Positions 9,201 through 15,391 of a stretch of DNA of 37,261 bases are shown here, piece after piece (the stretch's first letter is position 1; the number at the start of each line of letters is the position of its first letter). This DNA is from Opitutales bacterium. GTDB taxonomy: Bacteria; Verrucomicrobiota; Verrucomicrobiia; Opitutales; Oceanipulchritudinaceae. Both the position numbers and the translations under genes were made by a program. The stretch lies in NCBI GenBank assembly GCA_020831585.1, contig JAFIGE010000041.1, forward strand, positions 1 through 37,261, in the 5' to 3' direction. The notes below the pieces were generated by a model. That model saw only the letters and a list, made by a program, of their open reading frames with translations, did no database searches and was not told the DNA's origin.

Positions 9201-10539
9201 GGGGCAGGGCGGGGGTGGCCCCGAAGTCGTTGGCATAGGTGCCGCCGGAGGGAGAGGCGCGGTTGGTCCCCAGCCAGGTGAAATCTTCCCCCGGCCCGGA
9301 ATGGAGGGTCGGTTCATCCGCCGCGATGCCTGAATTGCGCCCCCAGCGGCGCGCGACATTCCCGATGAAACCTTCGGAAAAACCGGTGCGGAAACCATCC
9401 AATCCAGTGGCGAAGGTCGCGGTGGGGAGGATGATGAATTCGCCGGAGTAAGCGGCGCGCGCGCTGCGGAGGTTGAGCGCCTGCGAGGCGACCGCGCGCA
9501 CGGCACCCGCGCCCACTTCGATTACATGGCGTTCATCCGGCAAGAGCCCGGCATGGGTGAGCGAAAGGACGGCTCCGGCCACATCGACTGCGGATAGCGG
9601 CACTTCGTCGCCGGTTTCGACATTGAAGACCCGCACGAGACTGGCGTCGAGCAGCTCCACCTCGCGGTCGAAGGTAACAGTGAACGGATCGGCCACCCCG
9701 AGGGTGTCGCTGTGGGAGGCGATGGCGGGCTCCGCCGGGAGAACGGTGAAGCTCCAGAAAATGTCGCCATTCACGATGCCCGGATCGCCATCGAGGGTGA
9801 GGGCTCCGGCGGGCACGCTCACCGAGTAGGTCTGCCCGTAGGCCAAGGCCGGGGACAACTGCAGGCGGGCACCCGCGGCGGAAACCGTGCCCGCAGGGAT
9901 CTCCACGCCATCGGAGAGGCGCGTCACCCGGATGCCGCTGGCGTCGGCGATGTTGATGGCGGCATTGAAATCCACATGCACGGGCACGCCGACATCGGCT
10001 GTCGATGAACCGGGGGCGGGCGAGCGGTCGACCGAGCGCAGGCCGTTGGGCTCGCCGAGTATCTCCAACTCGAACATCCGCACCTGGTTTTGCGCCGCCG
10101 CCGAGAAGCCGGTGAAGACCATGCGCACCCGTTTGCTGGCCAAGGTCGGCGTGAAGCTGATGTCGACGACACCGGCATTCACATGATCGACTTCACTGTG
10201 GATCACCTGCCAGGCTTGGCCATTCCATTGCTGCAAGGCGAAGGCCGTGAGGGGCGAGCCATAGGAACCGCCTCCGCCGGTCCAGAAACGGAAGCCCGAG
10301 AGGACACTTTCGTATTCAAGATCCACTTCGAGCCAGTGGCTGGCACCTCCGGAAGAGATCCAGCGTCGGGAGTCCGTGGTAAAGTTGCCATCAACGGCGG
10401 CCCACCCGGGCGTGTTGGAGTTGTTTTGCGAGCTCGCCACAACCGGTCGCTGAAGGGCCAGGTTGGACGGTGTTGCGAGCGCGCTGGCGCCCGAAAGGGT
10501 GATTAAACAGAAGACAAGAAGGGTACGGAGGGGTAGCAT
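223..10539 (-). CDS. Giant exported multidomain protein with a heparinase/alginate-lyase-like core
   Basis: The protein has 3438 residues when started at the ATG at 10539, which begins a clear signal peptide (MLPLRTLLVFC..., likely cut near residue 22). An in-frame upstream start at 10719 would bury that signal and is not used. Rough modules: discoidin/F5-8C-like 24-160; two Big_5-like Ig domains 164-365; a carbohydrate-binding-like beta domain 375-530; Ig-like 536-625; a second such beta domain 630-765; Ig-like 766-860; a beta-propeller-like region 860-1320; an alpha-toroid plus beta-sandwich region 1323-2015 opening with HPRLFFG and containing SNWQG and GGHDGPDGLGF; FN3 2018-2110; putative Ig (He_PIG) 2113-2205; PKD-like 2205-2300; further Ig-like units; InlB-B-like 2730-2806; and a DPDADGIPN calcium-type motif near 3320 before the tail. 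The core resembles heparinase II/III or related alginate lyase families, so cell-surface or secreted polysaccharide degradation is inferred. Catalytic residues are not proven. No other gene appears co-transcribed. Confidence 0.8.
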   Translation of the reverse strand: MLPLRTLLVFCLITLSGASALATPSNLALQRPVVASSQNNSNTPGWAAVDGNFTTDSRRWISSGGASHWLEVDLEYESVLSGFRFWTGGGGSYGSPLTAFALQQWNGQAWQVIHSEVDHVNAGVVDISFTPTLASKRVRMVFTGFSAAAQNQVRMFELEILGEPNGLRSVDRSPAPGSSTADVGVPVHVDFNAAINIADASGIRVTRLSDGVEIPAGTVSAAGARLQLSPALAYGQTYSVSVPAGALTLDGDPGIVNGDIFWSFTVLPAEPAIASHSDTLGVADPFTVTFDREVELLDASLVRVFNVETGDEVPLSAVDVAGAVLSLTHAGLLPDERHVIEVGAGAVRAVASQALNLRSARAAYSGEFIILPTATFATGLDGFRTGFSEGFIGNVARRWGRNSGIAADEPTLHSGPGEDFTWLGTNRASPSGGTYANDFGATPALPLEEGEQYTLTFQYALNNTDLRVDLRPIPVRDQAGPVGTIFPHNHGFHSTGNFTITAESTGPQHFVFYGPFNGNSYPWIRIDNVSVVKTVPPAIHWDTPEADVTILEKTPLQIRGDAFGISAPLNWVRVYLDDRLLGQFNQSRFDLTLTDYDPGHHTLRIVARDTRGIESTLERPITVLFADGTLSPFVQYSFRDGMEGVTANTTIQNGYLNFPSNDGVVWASTPRLFLRAGESYVVQFNAHRANASNHTLFLSLEDAPGYPADPVVLADFNVNQLAWVTYQTTIHVEANGAYFITLFNDGQQNANRVWIDNIRIVGDFNSAPSVAFTSPPNGTTTLAGAPIRLSATAADTDGHVERVEFWNGPLPIATLTSPPYEWLWESAPVGNLTVTALAFDNDGGVSDPATVSINSLENRVSISTNLGSAAGDEIFRAAVYQPDGTLVLGGNVDPHAFGGITPQVLSSAPPDATGVVVRMSGDGRTVLSVSVVGDHVAGLSVDATGNIHVAAGGTGILKLNPTADTLIWHHPAATFGISGKQAHRIDTGDDGTTAALFANGAYGSQTLGGGEIVIIAPDGTPHPASMPASGGTYTTDIAIDTARERVWITGWKNFTTFEGSFNFPVDVPIFAARSYAAGDFGTRLIRGYDWESNDDNGRWLNRLENNMADTRAQRVVIAPNGDIYIALEYDGGNTPIRRSPYDLAVTVPIVGGDQYHNNAFTTTAPKVAIIRLEPEDGAFISGQYLVPRLSSGGDNTIRITGGGLAVDAVGRVHIVGGVAAGAPHTFNPLPGLYTGGGIHWVMSPDLASRELVTRWATSGSLAAVAIAPNGRVALAGHISAEGPAENPTDRLYRRRAFHPERLGTSDALLVVGDFSHYYSFQPGNHPRLFFGAEDIPELRHRATQAPFDEMVATLVASLDHNGDYLPFDPNHSYSRSMRAKINAFLYVLTGDEAHALAAREDVQWVIDGNHYAWADPALMGLRSYWMATHVALAYDWCAMSPHWDDAFLFTVSTALLDIAKVIVNNGGTEQNSNTSSNWQGARGSAGGLALLATDSRFDPALLDAAYSRARNYINASVGTHPQTRGWAAEAVGYTAYPYGLFVGPFAQAMARLDGRDLAAETALSEAYLALISARTSGVNVYDYGGIKPDWANDNMHIRGEGVYGQAFHFIDPTLLPAARWVYDRLQGPLAPDRARWDDTRGGTIWSFLHYPADVPPQSPLEFYGWQSAKIDQHGIGISTFRNAYSDEHDILAQFKARLFAVGGHDGPDGLGFRVIGNNTAWVVGGGRNDPAKTINQSTLYKVEPGAQLPGSTNLNTGTLVGTPLVKTDGGGHIIASMEINNMGVINHKRWFAVDFDEAATGAQAVLLVADTSNDGTHWQLPTSPFNTVSTSGNTFTITAPDGATLHGTVLHPAGATLAHGTRPRGDGFAPQFGGSLADIDPVLNPDVAENKFITAQGSGGQFLVAMTIQPAGQSHPTPARTGGTVADATVEIGARTYTFTTDDILYDGLPYTHPPAQIVFDAGDGIVLSGSTHQSVPYGGSPTAPEVEPPAGSIFLGWDRAFDAVTRDMLVSAVYVPLEAVPSAPSFLRGSASTGGNVHLLWNDNSFGETGFTVQESVAGGSWNTVATVPENTTHTTLAGRPASTQLAYRVRAEGTGGPSPWSNTFDILTPPTNLPPEFLSTPPTVAQEGATFQYAILAEDPDEDSLVLSLVSGPSWLNLFDGGGGLGILMGVPVAGPPAQVVIAASDGINPPVEQSFTLEINPAPGITLIWPGETPVYLQPGHGLHAAVSVNPMAAGLSWNVIQGPSGTWIGSPHAEATDIYFDRAGTYTVRVTATAPEGATSQMDFQVLVDREPVREPVDVLEYDKSAGYVTTDRNFRDTAPLEEFGRRFHPFSTRDGGGVWQSPLNPAESAALHGGRFFGGWVAQRTDSSNTLNMPNPRGIDASGRLSLLFNSAYPATMHAVFFWLREDFKNADPSDSVILGPNSEFEIAFDHFNEVGQMRWLAMADGDFFVSQSTIANTSVGRRLTGIEIAAEMWAPFYPEAPRALAFDRDTPFDVPTSALGELEGVGFIVDALSPPERRFQLRVARFALTGEISEPFHAAPFITIGDPAPAIPGQTANLGATATFMPTTLTSDVLWTASGPASVTFGDATAAATTATAPVPGLYTLRLTATDDLTTTFRQVEWIVEPSEGSATLSILQPGAGAVFNLGDSVELAGSALDGEGADVSAQATWTSSIDGLLGSGSPLTVSTLSVGTHTLTFAYEYAPGLSVSDSVGITIEPPPPPPVYSVAFIADAGGSITGTLAQSIEAGGSTSPVTAVPDSGQLFTEWTWSGGSSTDNPLVLLDINANLTVTARFEPEPPPPAGTLTHHPGVSVYDASDFRTLTSAQLNENVGVNAAAFFMQTFLMPEDATVAAVNLVMNNVNDGKSYEIRLHQFGAAPGNSLSDADVAATTLVSSGPQTVPDGTKAETNPGGGGLPSTLTWMLPSPIALEAGTVYAISIWQAESDPSSLVWRYARNGAVYSGGTAYGNQGTGGNWSTSTILSGTNNDFSLGLVYQVGPGNTPPDVAILSPADHATFTEGEPIDFLGSANDAEDGDIAHLGQWTSSLDGVLGTGAGLTLTTLTVGTHEITFAATDSGELQESASITLTVEPAPPPPPAERSYLLTFGNTVYSTDGTRHWQSFRLQQTPGTASPKQEHHNVLLADTNGLEDGGIRVTLTADVTANMGLQTGSQVVAGDFAANPFDWFTPSEAAQRETASFDQPGAGWTYAFDGFNPTDEVTFQLVIRRTGVDRFIRLTFDPGGPAEVVLLDQTDSGVTQYVTHTVSGSDAYNFRITSQSAPGFWVALVNAMAVHVVTAPTAASPYETWANAAGLIGTEADPLADPDADGIPNLLEFALEGHPLQPGTAQLPVMSEVLYDGLPHLRLEVSRNPDATGLDYIVEVSSDLVNWSALEDMDIITLEDTAGSLVVEDAHPMSPGSPRFIRLRLEMNPGQ

Positions 10540-11148
10540 GGTAGAAATTTCCGCAAAAGAACCCGCCGCAGAAAAGCCCAGGTTTTCTTTAACTATCAAA
10601 TTGCAGCTTTCGCGCGGGCGTCTGGGTAGTGAAACCTGTCTCCCTGATTTTCGGTTGATTGCGTGGTGGCGGCGATATCTCGACAATATCCCGAACGCTC
10701 TTTGGGTGAGGCGCGGCAACGACCCGTGCCAAGCCTGGAGAGACCTGGGGCAGGGGCAAATCCCCCTGCGCGGGGGGTCATTGGGGAGGCACGCCGGATT
10801 TAGGGCTTATGAATCCGCAGTCGGATGAAGCGCGGGCTGCCGGGGCCCGGGGGACGGCGCGAATCAGCGTTTTTTGCGAGGCCACACCCATGCCGTTGCA
10901 GGTCATCCACGCGATCAGGAAGCAGCCGTGCGGCGAGTCCCGGCCGCGCGATGCCATGGGGGCTGGTGCGGTGGATGCCGTCGCAGACAAGACAAAGCGG
11001 ACCGCCTTGAAGCAGTCCGGGTTTCATAGACAAAGAGCTCTGGCAGTAGAAGCGAAGCCCTCGCGGGGATGTGCCTATCTTCGAGGATCGTTTTCTCCCT
11101 TCAGCGAAGAGTCGAGCGTTCTCTCCGGTTTGAAAGGATCAATGGCCC
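10540..11148. other. Gene-poor stretch between the giant gene and tatC
   Basis: No intact gene is convincing here. The stretch holds the 5' flank of the giant minus-strand gene, whose start has no clear Shine-Dalgarno sequence, and a GC-rich hairpin at about 10750-10769 (GCAGGGG / CCCCTGC arms). It also holds the decayed C-terminal coding tail described separately. Short open frames on both strands overlap one another and lack recognisable domains or start signals. Confidence 0.5.
10800..10860 (-). pseudogene. Remnant of a C-terminal tail related to the giant protein
   Basis: Read on the minus strand, this stretch encodes GPGSPRFIRLRIHKP and then a stop. It closely matches the end of the giant protein, SPGSPRFIRLRLEM, located 10 kb away on the same strand. 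The DNA also matches through the codons for SPRFIRL. Upstream sequence to about 10990 is open in two frames but does not form a recognisable domain. The simplest reading is the 3' scrap of a deleted or frameshifted secreted-protein gene. It could also be a chance C-terminal fragment of a short unrecognised gene. Confidence 0.45.
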
Positions 11149-11994
11149 TCAAAAGTCGAGTTCGGCGTCGCGTTTTGCCTTCCAGCGTTCGATCCGCACG
11201 CCCACCAAAATCGCGCCCTCGTAGAGGAGACACATCGGAATCGCCAGGACGAAGAGGGTGATGGGATCAGCCGGCGTGAGGATCGCGGAAACGAGGAGGA
11301 AGAAAATAATGCTGTAGCGGCGGAAGGCGCGCAACTGGGCTGTCTCCAAGACTCCCATGAAGATGAGGAGAACGAGAATGAGCGGGAACTGAAAAACCAG
11401 ACCCACCCCGAGCACTGCCCACGTAAGGAGCGAGTAATAACTGCTCGCGGTTATCAATAGAGTGAACCCCAGCATATCGTTGAAGACCACGCTCGCCCGC
11501 AGACCCAGGGGGAGGAGAATGAAAAAGCTAAAGAGCCCTCCACCCAAGAAGAGGAGAAAGGCCGCGACACAGCCCGGTCGCAAAATCCGGCGCTCGGCGG
11601 GGGTCAGGCCCGGGGCAATGAAGCCACCGAAAAAGTAGAGCACGATGGGCAGGGCCATACCGATGCCGCCGATGAACATCAGTTGAAAGATGACCGAGAA
11701 AACGCCGAGGAACGAGGTGTTGATGAGTCCGTGCATGGCCACCACATCCTCATAACCGGCGATGGCAAATTCGTAGGGCCAACGGAGCAGATCGGCAAAA
11801 CGCGTGATGAAAAAGACGACCAGGGAGCAACCGGCGACGAAGGCCACGACCGACTTGAAGACCACCCAGCGAAGTTCCTCCAAATGATCAAGTAATGTCA
11901 TTTCCACTTGAGGCGAGGAAGCCTCGGGGGAGGGCGCGTCACCGGGTAAGCGGAGGGCGCGCTCATCTTTTTCAATGTCATGGTCGACCGTCAT
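11149..11994 (-). CDS. tatC: Twin-arginine translocase subunit TatC
   Basis: TatC is the polytopic inner-membrane receptor of the Tat pathway. It binds twin-arginine signal peptides together with TatB and recruits TatA to export folded proteins. The 281-residue product shows the family signature HLEELR at 37-42, six hydrophobic segments, a conserved periplasmic-loop and helix region around GGFIAPGLTPAE, and the C-terminal TPADPIT...LAIP...LLYE motif. The acidic 31-residue leader before MTLLDHLEEL is longer than in many TatC proteins. ATG 11901 (residue 32) is an alternative start, and neither start has a clear ribosome-binding site. No tatA or tatB gene is adjacent. The gene is divergent from ppdK across 163 bp. 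Confidence 0.95.
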   Translation of the reverse strand: MTVDHDIEKDERALRLPGDAPSPEASSPQVEMTLLDHLEELRWVVFKSVVAFVAGCSLVVFFITRFADLLRWPYEFAIAGYEDVVAMHGLINTSFLGVFSVIFQLMFIGGIGMALPIVLYFFGGFIAPGLTPAERRILRPGCVAAFLLFLGGGLFSFFILLPLGLRASVVFNDMLGFTLLITASSYYSLLTWAVLGVGLVFQFPLILVLLIFMGVLETAQLRAFRRYSIIFFLLVSAILTPADPITLFVLAIPMCLLYEGAILVGVRIERWKAKRDAELDF

Positions 11995-12062
11995 GGGAGG
12001 CGGATTTGGCAGAACTTTTTGGATGAAGGGAAGTTAAGCGGAAAAAGGATGCCCGCTTTCCG

Positions 12063-12090
12063 TTGACAGGGCAAATCGCATCTCTATCTT
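12063..12090 (+). promoter_or_regulatory. Sigma70-type promoter for ppdK
   Basis: A perfect -35 box TTGACA (12063-12068) is followed after 16 bp by TATCTT (12085-12090), which matches four of six consensus bases of the -10 box. Transcription would begin near 12097, giving a leader of about 60 nt before the ppdK start codon. The position, in the divergent tatC-ppdK spacer and pointing at ppdK, supports the call. The use of sigma70-like consensus boxes in this organism is assumed. Confidence 0.6.
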
Positions 12091-12157
12091 CCGCCCTTTT
12101 TCACCGACTCAAGAGTGAAGAAGAAGCATTCACAATAACAACCGATATCAATCGAGC

Positions 12158-14923
12158 ATGCCTCCTAAAGCCAGCAAAAAGAAAGCCAAAGGCGCGTCCC
12201 GGAAGACCGCCAAAACCACCCCGAAGGTGAAATACGTCTACGCCTTTGGTAAGACGACCGAAGGGGACGCGAAAATGCGGAATCTCCTCGGCGGCAAAGG
12301 TGCCAATCTCGCCGAGATGGCCAAGATCGGCCTGCCGGTTCCTCCGGGCTTCACCATCACGACCGAAGTTTGCACGCATTATTATGCAAACAAGAAGAGC
12401 TACCCCCAGAGCCTCGAAGCCGAGGTGAAGGATGCCATGGCTTCCATCGAAAAACAGCTCGGGAAGAAGTTTGGTGACGCGAAAGACCCCGTTCTCATGT
12501 CCGTCCGCTCGGGCTCCCGTGAGTCCATGCCGGGGATGATGGATACGATTCTCAATCTCGGCCTGAACGACACGACCGTCGAAGGCCTTGCCAAGAAGTC
12601 AGGCAATCCCCGCTTTGCCTACGATTGCTACCGCCGCTTCATCCAGATGTATGGCGATGTGGTGATGGGCGTGCAACCCAAGTCCGAGGAAGATCCGGAG
12701 CCCTTCGAACACGTTATGGAGGGTCTCAAGGAGGAACTCAAGAAGGACAACGACGCCGACCTCACCGCAGAGGATCTGCAGGAGCTCATCTCCCGTTACA
12801 AGGCGCTCATCAAGGAAAAGACCGGCTCCTCCTTCCCGCAGGATCCGTGGAAGCAGCTCTGGGGCGCGGTGGGTGCCGTGTTCAGCTCCTGGCAAAACGA
12901 GCGCGCGATTATTTACCGCCAGAAATACAACATCCCGGCTGACTGGGGTACCGCCGTCAACGTGCAGGCCATGGTCTTTGGCAACATGGGCGATGATTGT
13001 GCCACCGGTGTGGCCTTCACCCGTGACCCCGCCAACGGCGAAAAGGTTTTCTACGGAGAATACCTCATCAATGCGCAGGGCGAAGACGTTGTCGCCGGTG
13101 TCCGCACCCCCAAGCCGATCGCTGAACTCGCCACGGAAATGCCCAATGCGCACAAGGAGCTGGAAAAGGTCCGCCGCACGTTGGAGCGCCACTTCCGCGA
13201 CATGCAGGACTTTGAATTCACCGTCGAGTCGCACAAGCTTTACATGCTCCAGACCCGCAACGGCAAGCGCACCGGCCTCGCCGCCGTCCGCATCGCTGTG
13301 GAAATGAACAAAGAGCGCCTCATGAAGGAAACCACGGCGGTGCAAAAGATCCCCGCCGAGTCCATCGACACGCTCCTCGTGCCCGTCTTCGACCCCAAGG
13401 CCCTCAAGGGTGCGAAGGTCATTGGCACGGGTCTGCCGGCCGGCCCCGGGGCCGCTTCCGGCCACATCGTCTTCACCGCCAATGTCGCTCTCGCCCTGGT
13501 CAAGGAAGGCAAGAAGGTTGTCCTCTGCCGCACCGAAACCTCCCCCGAGGACCTCAAGGGCATGATTGCCGCCGAGGGTATTCTCACCAGCCGAGGCGGT
13601 GTCAGCTCCCATGCCGCTCTCGTTGCCCGCCAAATGGGCAAGGTCTGCGTGTGTGGCGCGTCCTCCATCAAGGTCAACTACGAGAAGCGGACCCTCACCG
13701 CCGGCAGCCTTGTTCTCAAAGAAGGCGATTTCATTTCCATCGACGGGACGACCGGGGAAATCTTTGAAGGTGCCATCGCCACGACCGACAGCGAGGTCCG
13801 CCAGGTCCTCCTCGGCAAGATGAAGGGTGACAAGAGCTATACCTACCAGCTCTTCGACACCGTCATGGGCTGGGCCGACAAATACCGCACCCTCGGCATC
13901 CGTACCAACGCCGACTCCCCCGACATGGCTAAGGACGCCGTGGCTTATGGGGCCGAGGGCATCGGTCTTTGCCGCACCGAGCACATGTTCTTCGAAGGCG
14001 ACCGCATCGACTTCATGCGTCAGATGATTCTGGCCAGCGACGAAGCCGAGCGCCGCGCCGCCCTCAAGAAGCTCCTGCCCTTCCAGCGCAACGACTTCAA
14101 GGGCCTCTTCAAAGCCATGGAGGGCCGTCCGGTGACGATCCGTCTCCTCGACCCGCCCCTCCACGAGTTCCTCCCCCACGACAACGCCACGAAGAGCGAG
14201 CTGGCCAACAAGCTGGGCATCAACCTCGACACCGTGAACGATCGCGTGAAGGCCCTCCACGAGGAAAACCCGATGCTGGGTCACCGCGGTTGCCGTCTCG
14301 GCATCACCTACCCGGAAATCACCGAAATGCAGGCCCAGGCGATCTTCGAAGCCGCCGCTGCCTGCCTTACGGCGAAGAAGCCGGTGCCCGTGAAGCCCGA
14401 AATCATGGTCCCGCTCGTCGGTTTCAAGGGCGAGCTCGCCAACCAGGTCGAGGTGATCCACCGTGTGGCCGCCGAGGTCATGGAGAAGAAGGGTGTGAAG
14501 ATTGATTATTCTGTCGGCACCATGATCGAGATTCCGCGCGCCGCCGTCACAGCCGACGATATCGCCGACGTGGCCGACTTCTTCAGCTTCGGCACGAACG
14601 ACCTCACCCAGACCGCTCTCGGCCTCAGCCGCGACGACATGGGCTCGTTCTTCGACGCCTACAAGGAAAAGGAAATCTTCAACCAGAATCCCTTTGCCAG
14701 CCTCGACCAGAGCGGCGTGGGTCAACTCGTCGATATGGCCGCAAAGCGCGGGCGTTCGAAGAAGGAAGACCTCAAGCTCGGCATCTGCGGTGAGCACGGG
14801 GGCGATCCCGAGTCGATCCGCTTCTTCCACAATGTGGGCCTCAACTACGTGAGCTGCTCCCCGCCGCGCGTGCCTGTGGCCCGCTTGGCTGCTGCTCAGG
14901 CCGCCCTCAAGGCCAAGGGTTGA
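12158..14923 (+). CDS. ppdK: Pyruvate, phosphate dikinase
   Basis: PPDK interconverts ATP + phosphate + pyruvate and AMP + diphosphate + phosphoenolpyruvate. It can serve glycolysis with diphosphate or gluconeogenesis in the cytoplasm. The product has 921 residues. The N-terminal nucleotide-binding region begins with YVYAFGK (26-32) and [10 protein letters not shown]. The swivelling phosphohistidine domain has [14 protein letters not shown] with the phospho-accepting His at 485. The C-terminal PEP/pyruvate barrel has [10 protein letters not shown] and CGEHGGDP, with the catalytic Cys at 877. These positions equal His455 and Cys831 of the well-studied clostridial enzyme (874 residues) after allowing for the longer N-terminus and small insertions. 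The first ~25 residues are an extra Lys/Ala/Thr-rich tail not needed for the fold. A promoter lies upstream and a terminator downstream, so it is probably a single-gene transcript. Confidence 0.97.
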   Translation: MPPKASKKKAKGASRKTAKTTPKVKYVYAFGKTTEGDAKMRNLLGGKGANLAEMAKIGLPVPPGFTITTEVCTHYYANKKSYPQSLEAEVKDAMASIEKQLGKKFGDAKDPVLMSVRSGSRESMPGMMDTILNLGLNDTTVEGLAKKSGNPRFAYDCYRRFIQMYGDVVMGVQPKSEEDPEPFEHVMEGLKEELKKDNDADLTAEDLQELISRYKALIKEKTGSSFPQDPWKQLWGAVGAVFSSWQNERAIIYRQKYNIPADWGTAVNVQAMVFGNMGDDCATGVAFTRDPANGEKVFYGEYLINAQGEDVVAGVRTPKPIAELATEMPNAHKELEKVRRTLERHFRDMQDFEFTVESHKLYMLQTRNGKRTGLAAVRIAVEMNKERLMKETTAVQKIPAESIDTLLVPVFDPKALKGAKVIGTGLPAGPGAASGHIVFTANVALALVKEGKKVVLCRTETSPEDLKGMIAAEGILTSRGGVSSHAALVARQMGKVCVCGASSIKVNYEKRTLTAGSLVLKEGDFISIDGTTGEIFEGAIATTDSEVRQVLLGKMKGDKSYTYQLFDTVMGWADKYRTLGIRTNADSPDMAKDAVAYGAEGIGLCRTEHMFFEGDRIDFMRQMILASDEAERRAALKKLLPFQRNDFKGLFKAMEGRPVTIRLLDPPLHEFLPHDNATKSELANKLGINLDTVNDRVKALHEENPMLGHRGCRLGITYPEITEMQAQAIFEAAAACLTAKKPVPVKPEIMVPLVGFKGELANQVEVIHRVAAEVMEKKGVKIDYSVGTMIEIPRAAVTADDIADVADFFSFGTNDLTQTALGLSRDDMGSFFDAYKEKEIFNQNPFASLDQSGVGQLVDMAAKRGRSKKEDLKLGICGEHGGDPESIRFFHNVGLNYVSCSPPRVPVARLAAAQAALKAKG

Positions 14924-14955
14924 GGTTGCCGACGGAGCTTCCGTCTGATCATTTC

Positions 14956-14994
14956 GCCCCCGTTCGGATCTGTTCCGGACGGGGGCTTTTTTTT
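14956..14994 (+). terminator. Rho-independent terminator of ppdK
   Basis: A 12-bp stem (14956-14967 with 14975-14986, one G-T wobble) closes a 7-nt loop and is followed directly by eight T residues (14987-14994). It starts 33 bp after the ppdK stop codon. This is a textbook intrinsic terminator. Confidence 0.9.
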
Positions 14995-15391
14995 GCTCCC
15001 CCGGGCTGAGTCGGCGCACAGCCTTCCCCGCCTATCGCTCCGTCCACTGTCTCTGCGGCCGCTATTTTCCGGTTCCAATACCGCCCCGAAAATTCGCCCA
15101 AACGGCTCTTCGGCTTTCGCCTCGTTTTGCCTTGGGGGATAGATGGCCCATGAAGCGGGAAGGTGACCCCCAGAGGTAAGCGCAGCTAATCTATGGCCCG
15201 TTTTGGGTATTAGCTCAATTGCATTCCGGCATTCCCGGGGCTTTTAGGTTTGCTCTCTGTTCCGCTATAACGTTTTTTGGGACAATCACACAACGCTGAA
15301 TGCTCCTTCGTCTACCGAACAGCAGCGGATTGTTTCCGCAGGCGTTTGAACCCTCCCGTGCCTGAGCTGCGCGCGACCTCTCCTGCCAAGC
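14995..15391. other. Leader region of the three-gene exported operon
   Basis: No gene is supported in these ~400 bp. The stretch is less GC-rich near 15180-15300. It contains TATAAC at 15266-15271, which could be a -10 box for the downstream operon, but no good -35 box sits at the right distance. The bases before the start codon at 15392 show no Shine-Dalgarno sequence. A partial internal repeat (GATGGCCCAT near 15143 and CTATGGCCCG near 15191) is visible; its meaning is unknown. Confidence 0.4.

Noticed and set aside
10540-10719. An N-terminal extension of the giant protein by 60 residues
   Set aside because: It is Arg-rich, would mask the signal peptide, and has no family similarity. ATG 10539 fits better.
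12599-15019. An 806-codon minus-strand frame opposite ppdK
   Set aside because: The plus strand encodes a full, motif-complete PPDK. The antisense frame is compositional shadow.
14995-15391. A riboswitch or sRNA before the three-gene operon
   Set aside because: Only weak partial repeats and a lone TATAAC were found; no known RNA-motif core could be drawn.
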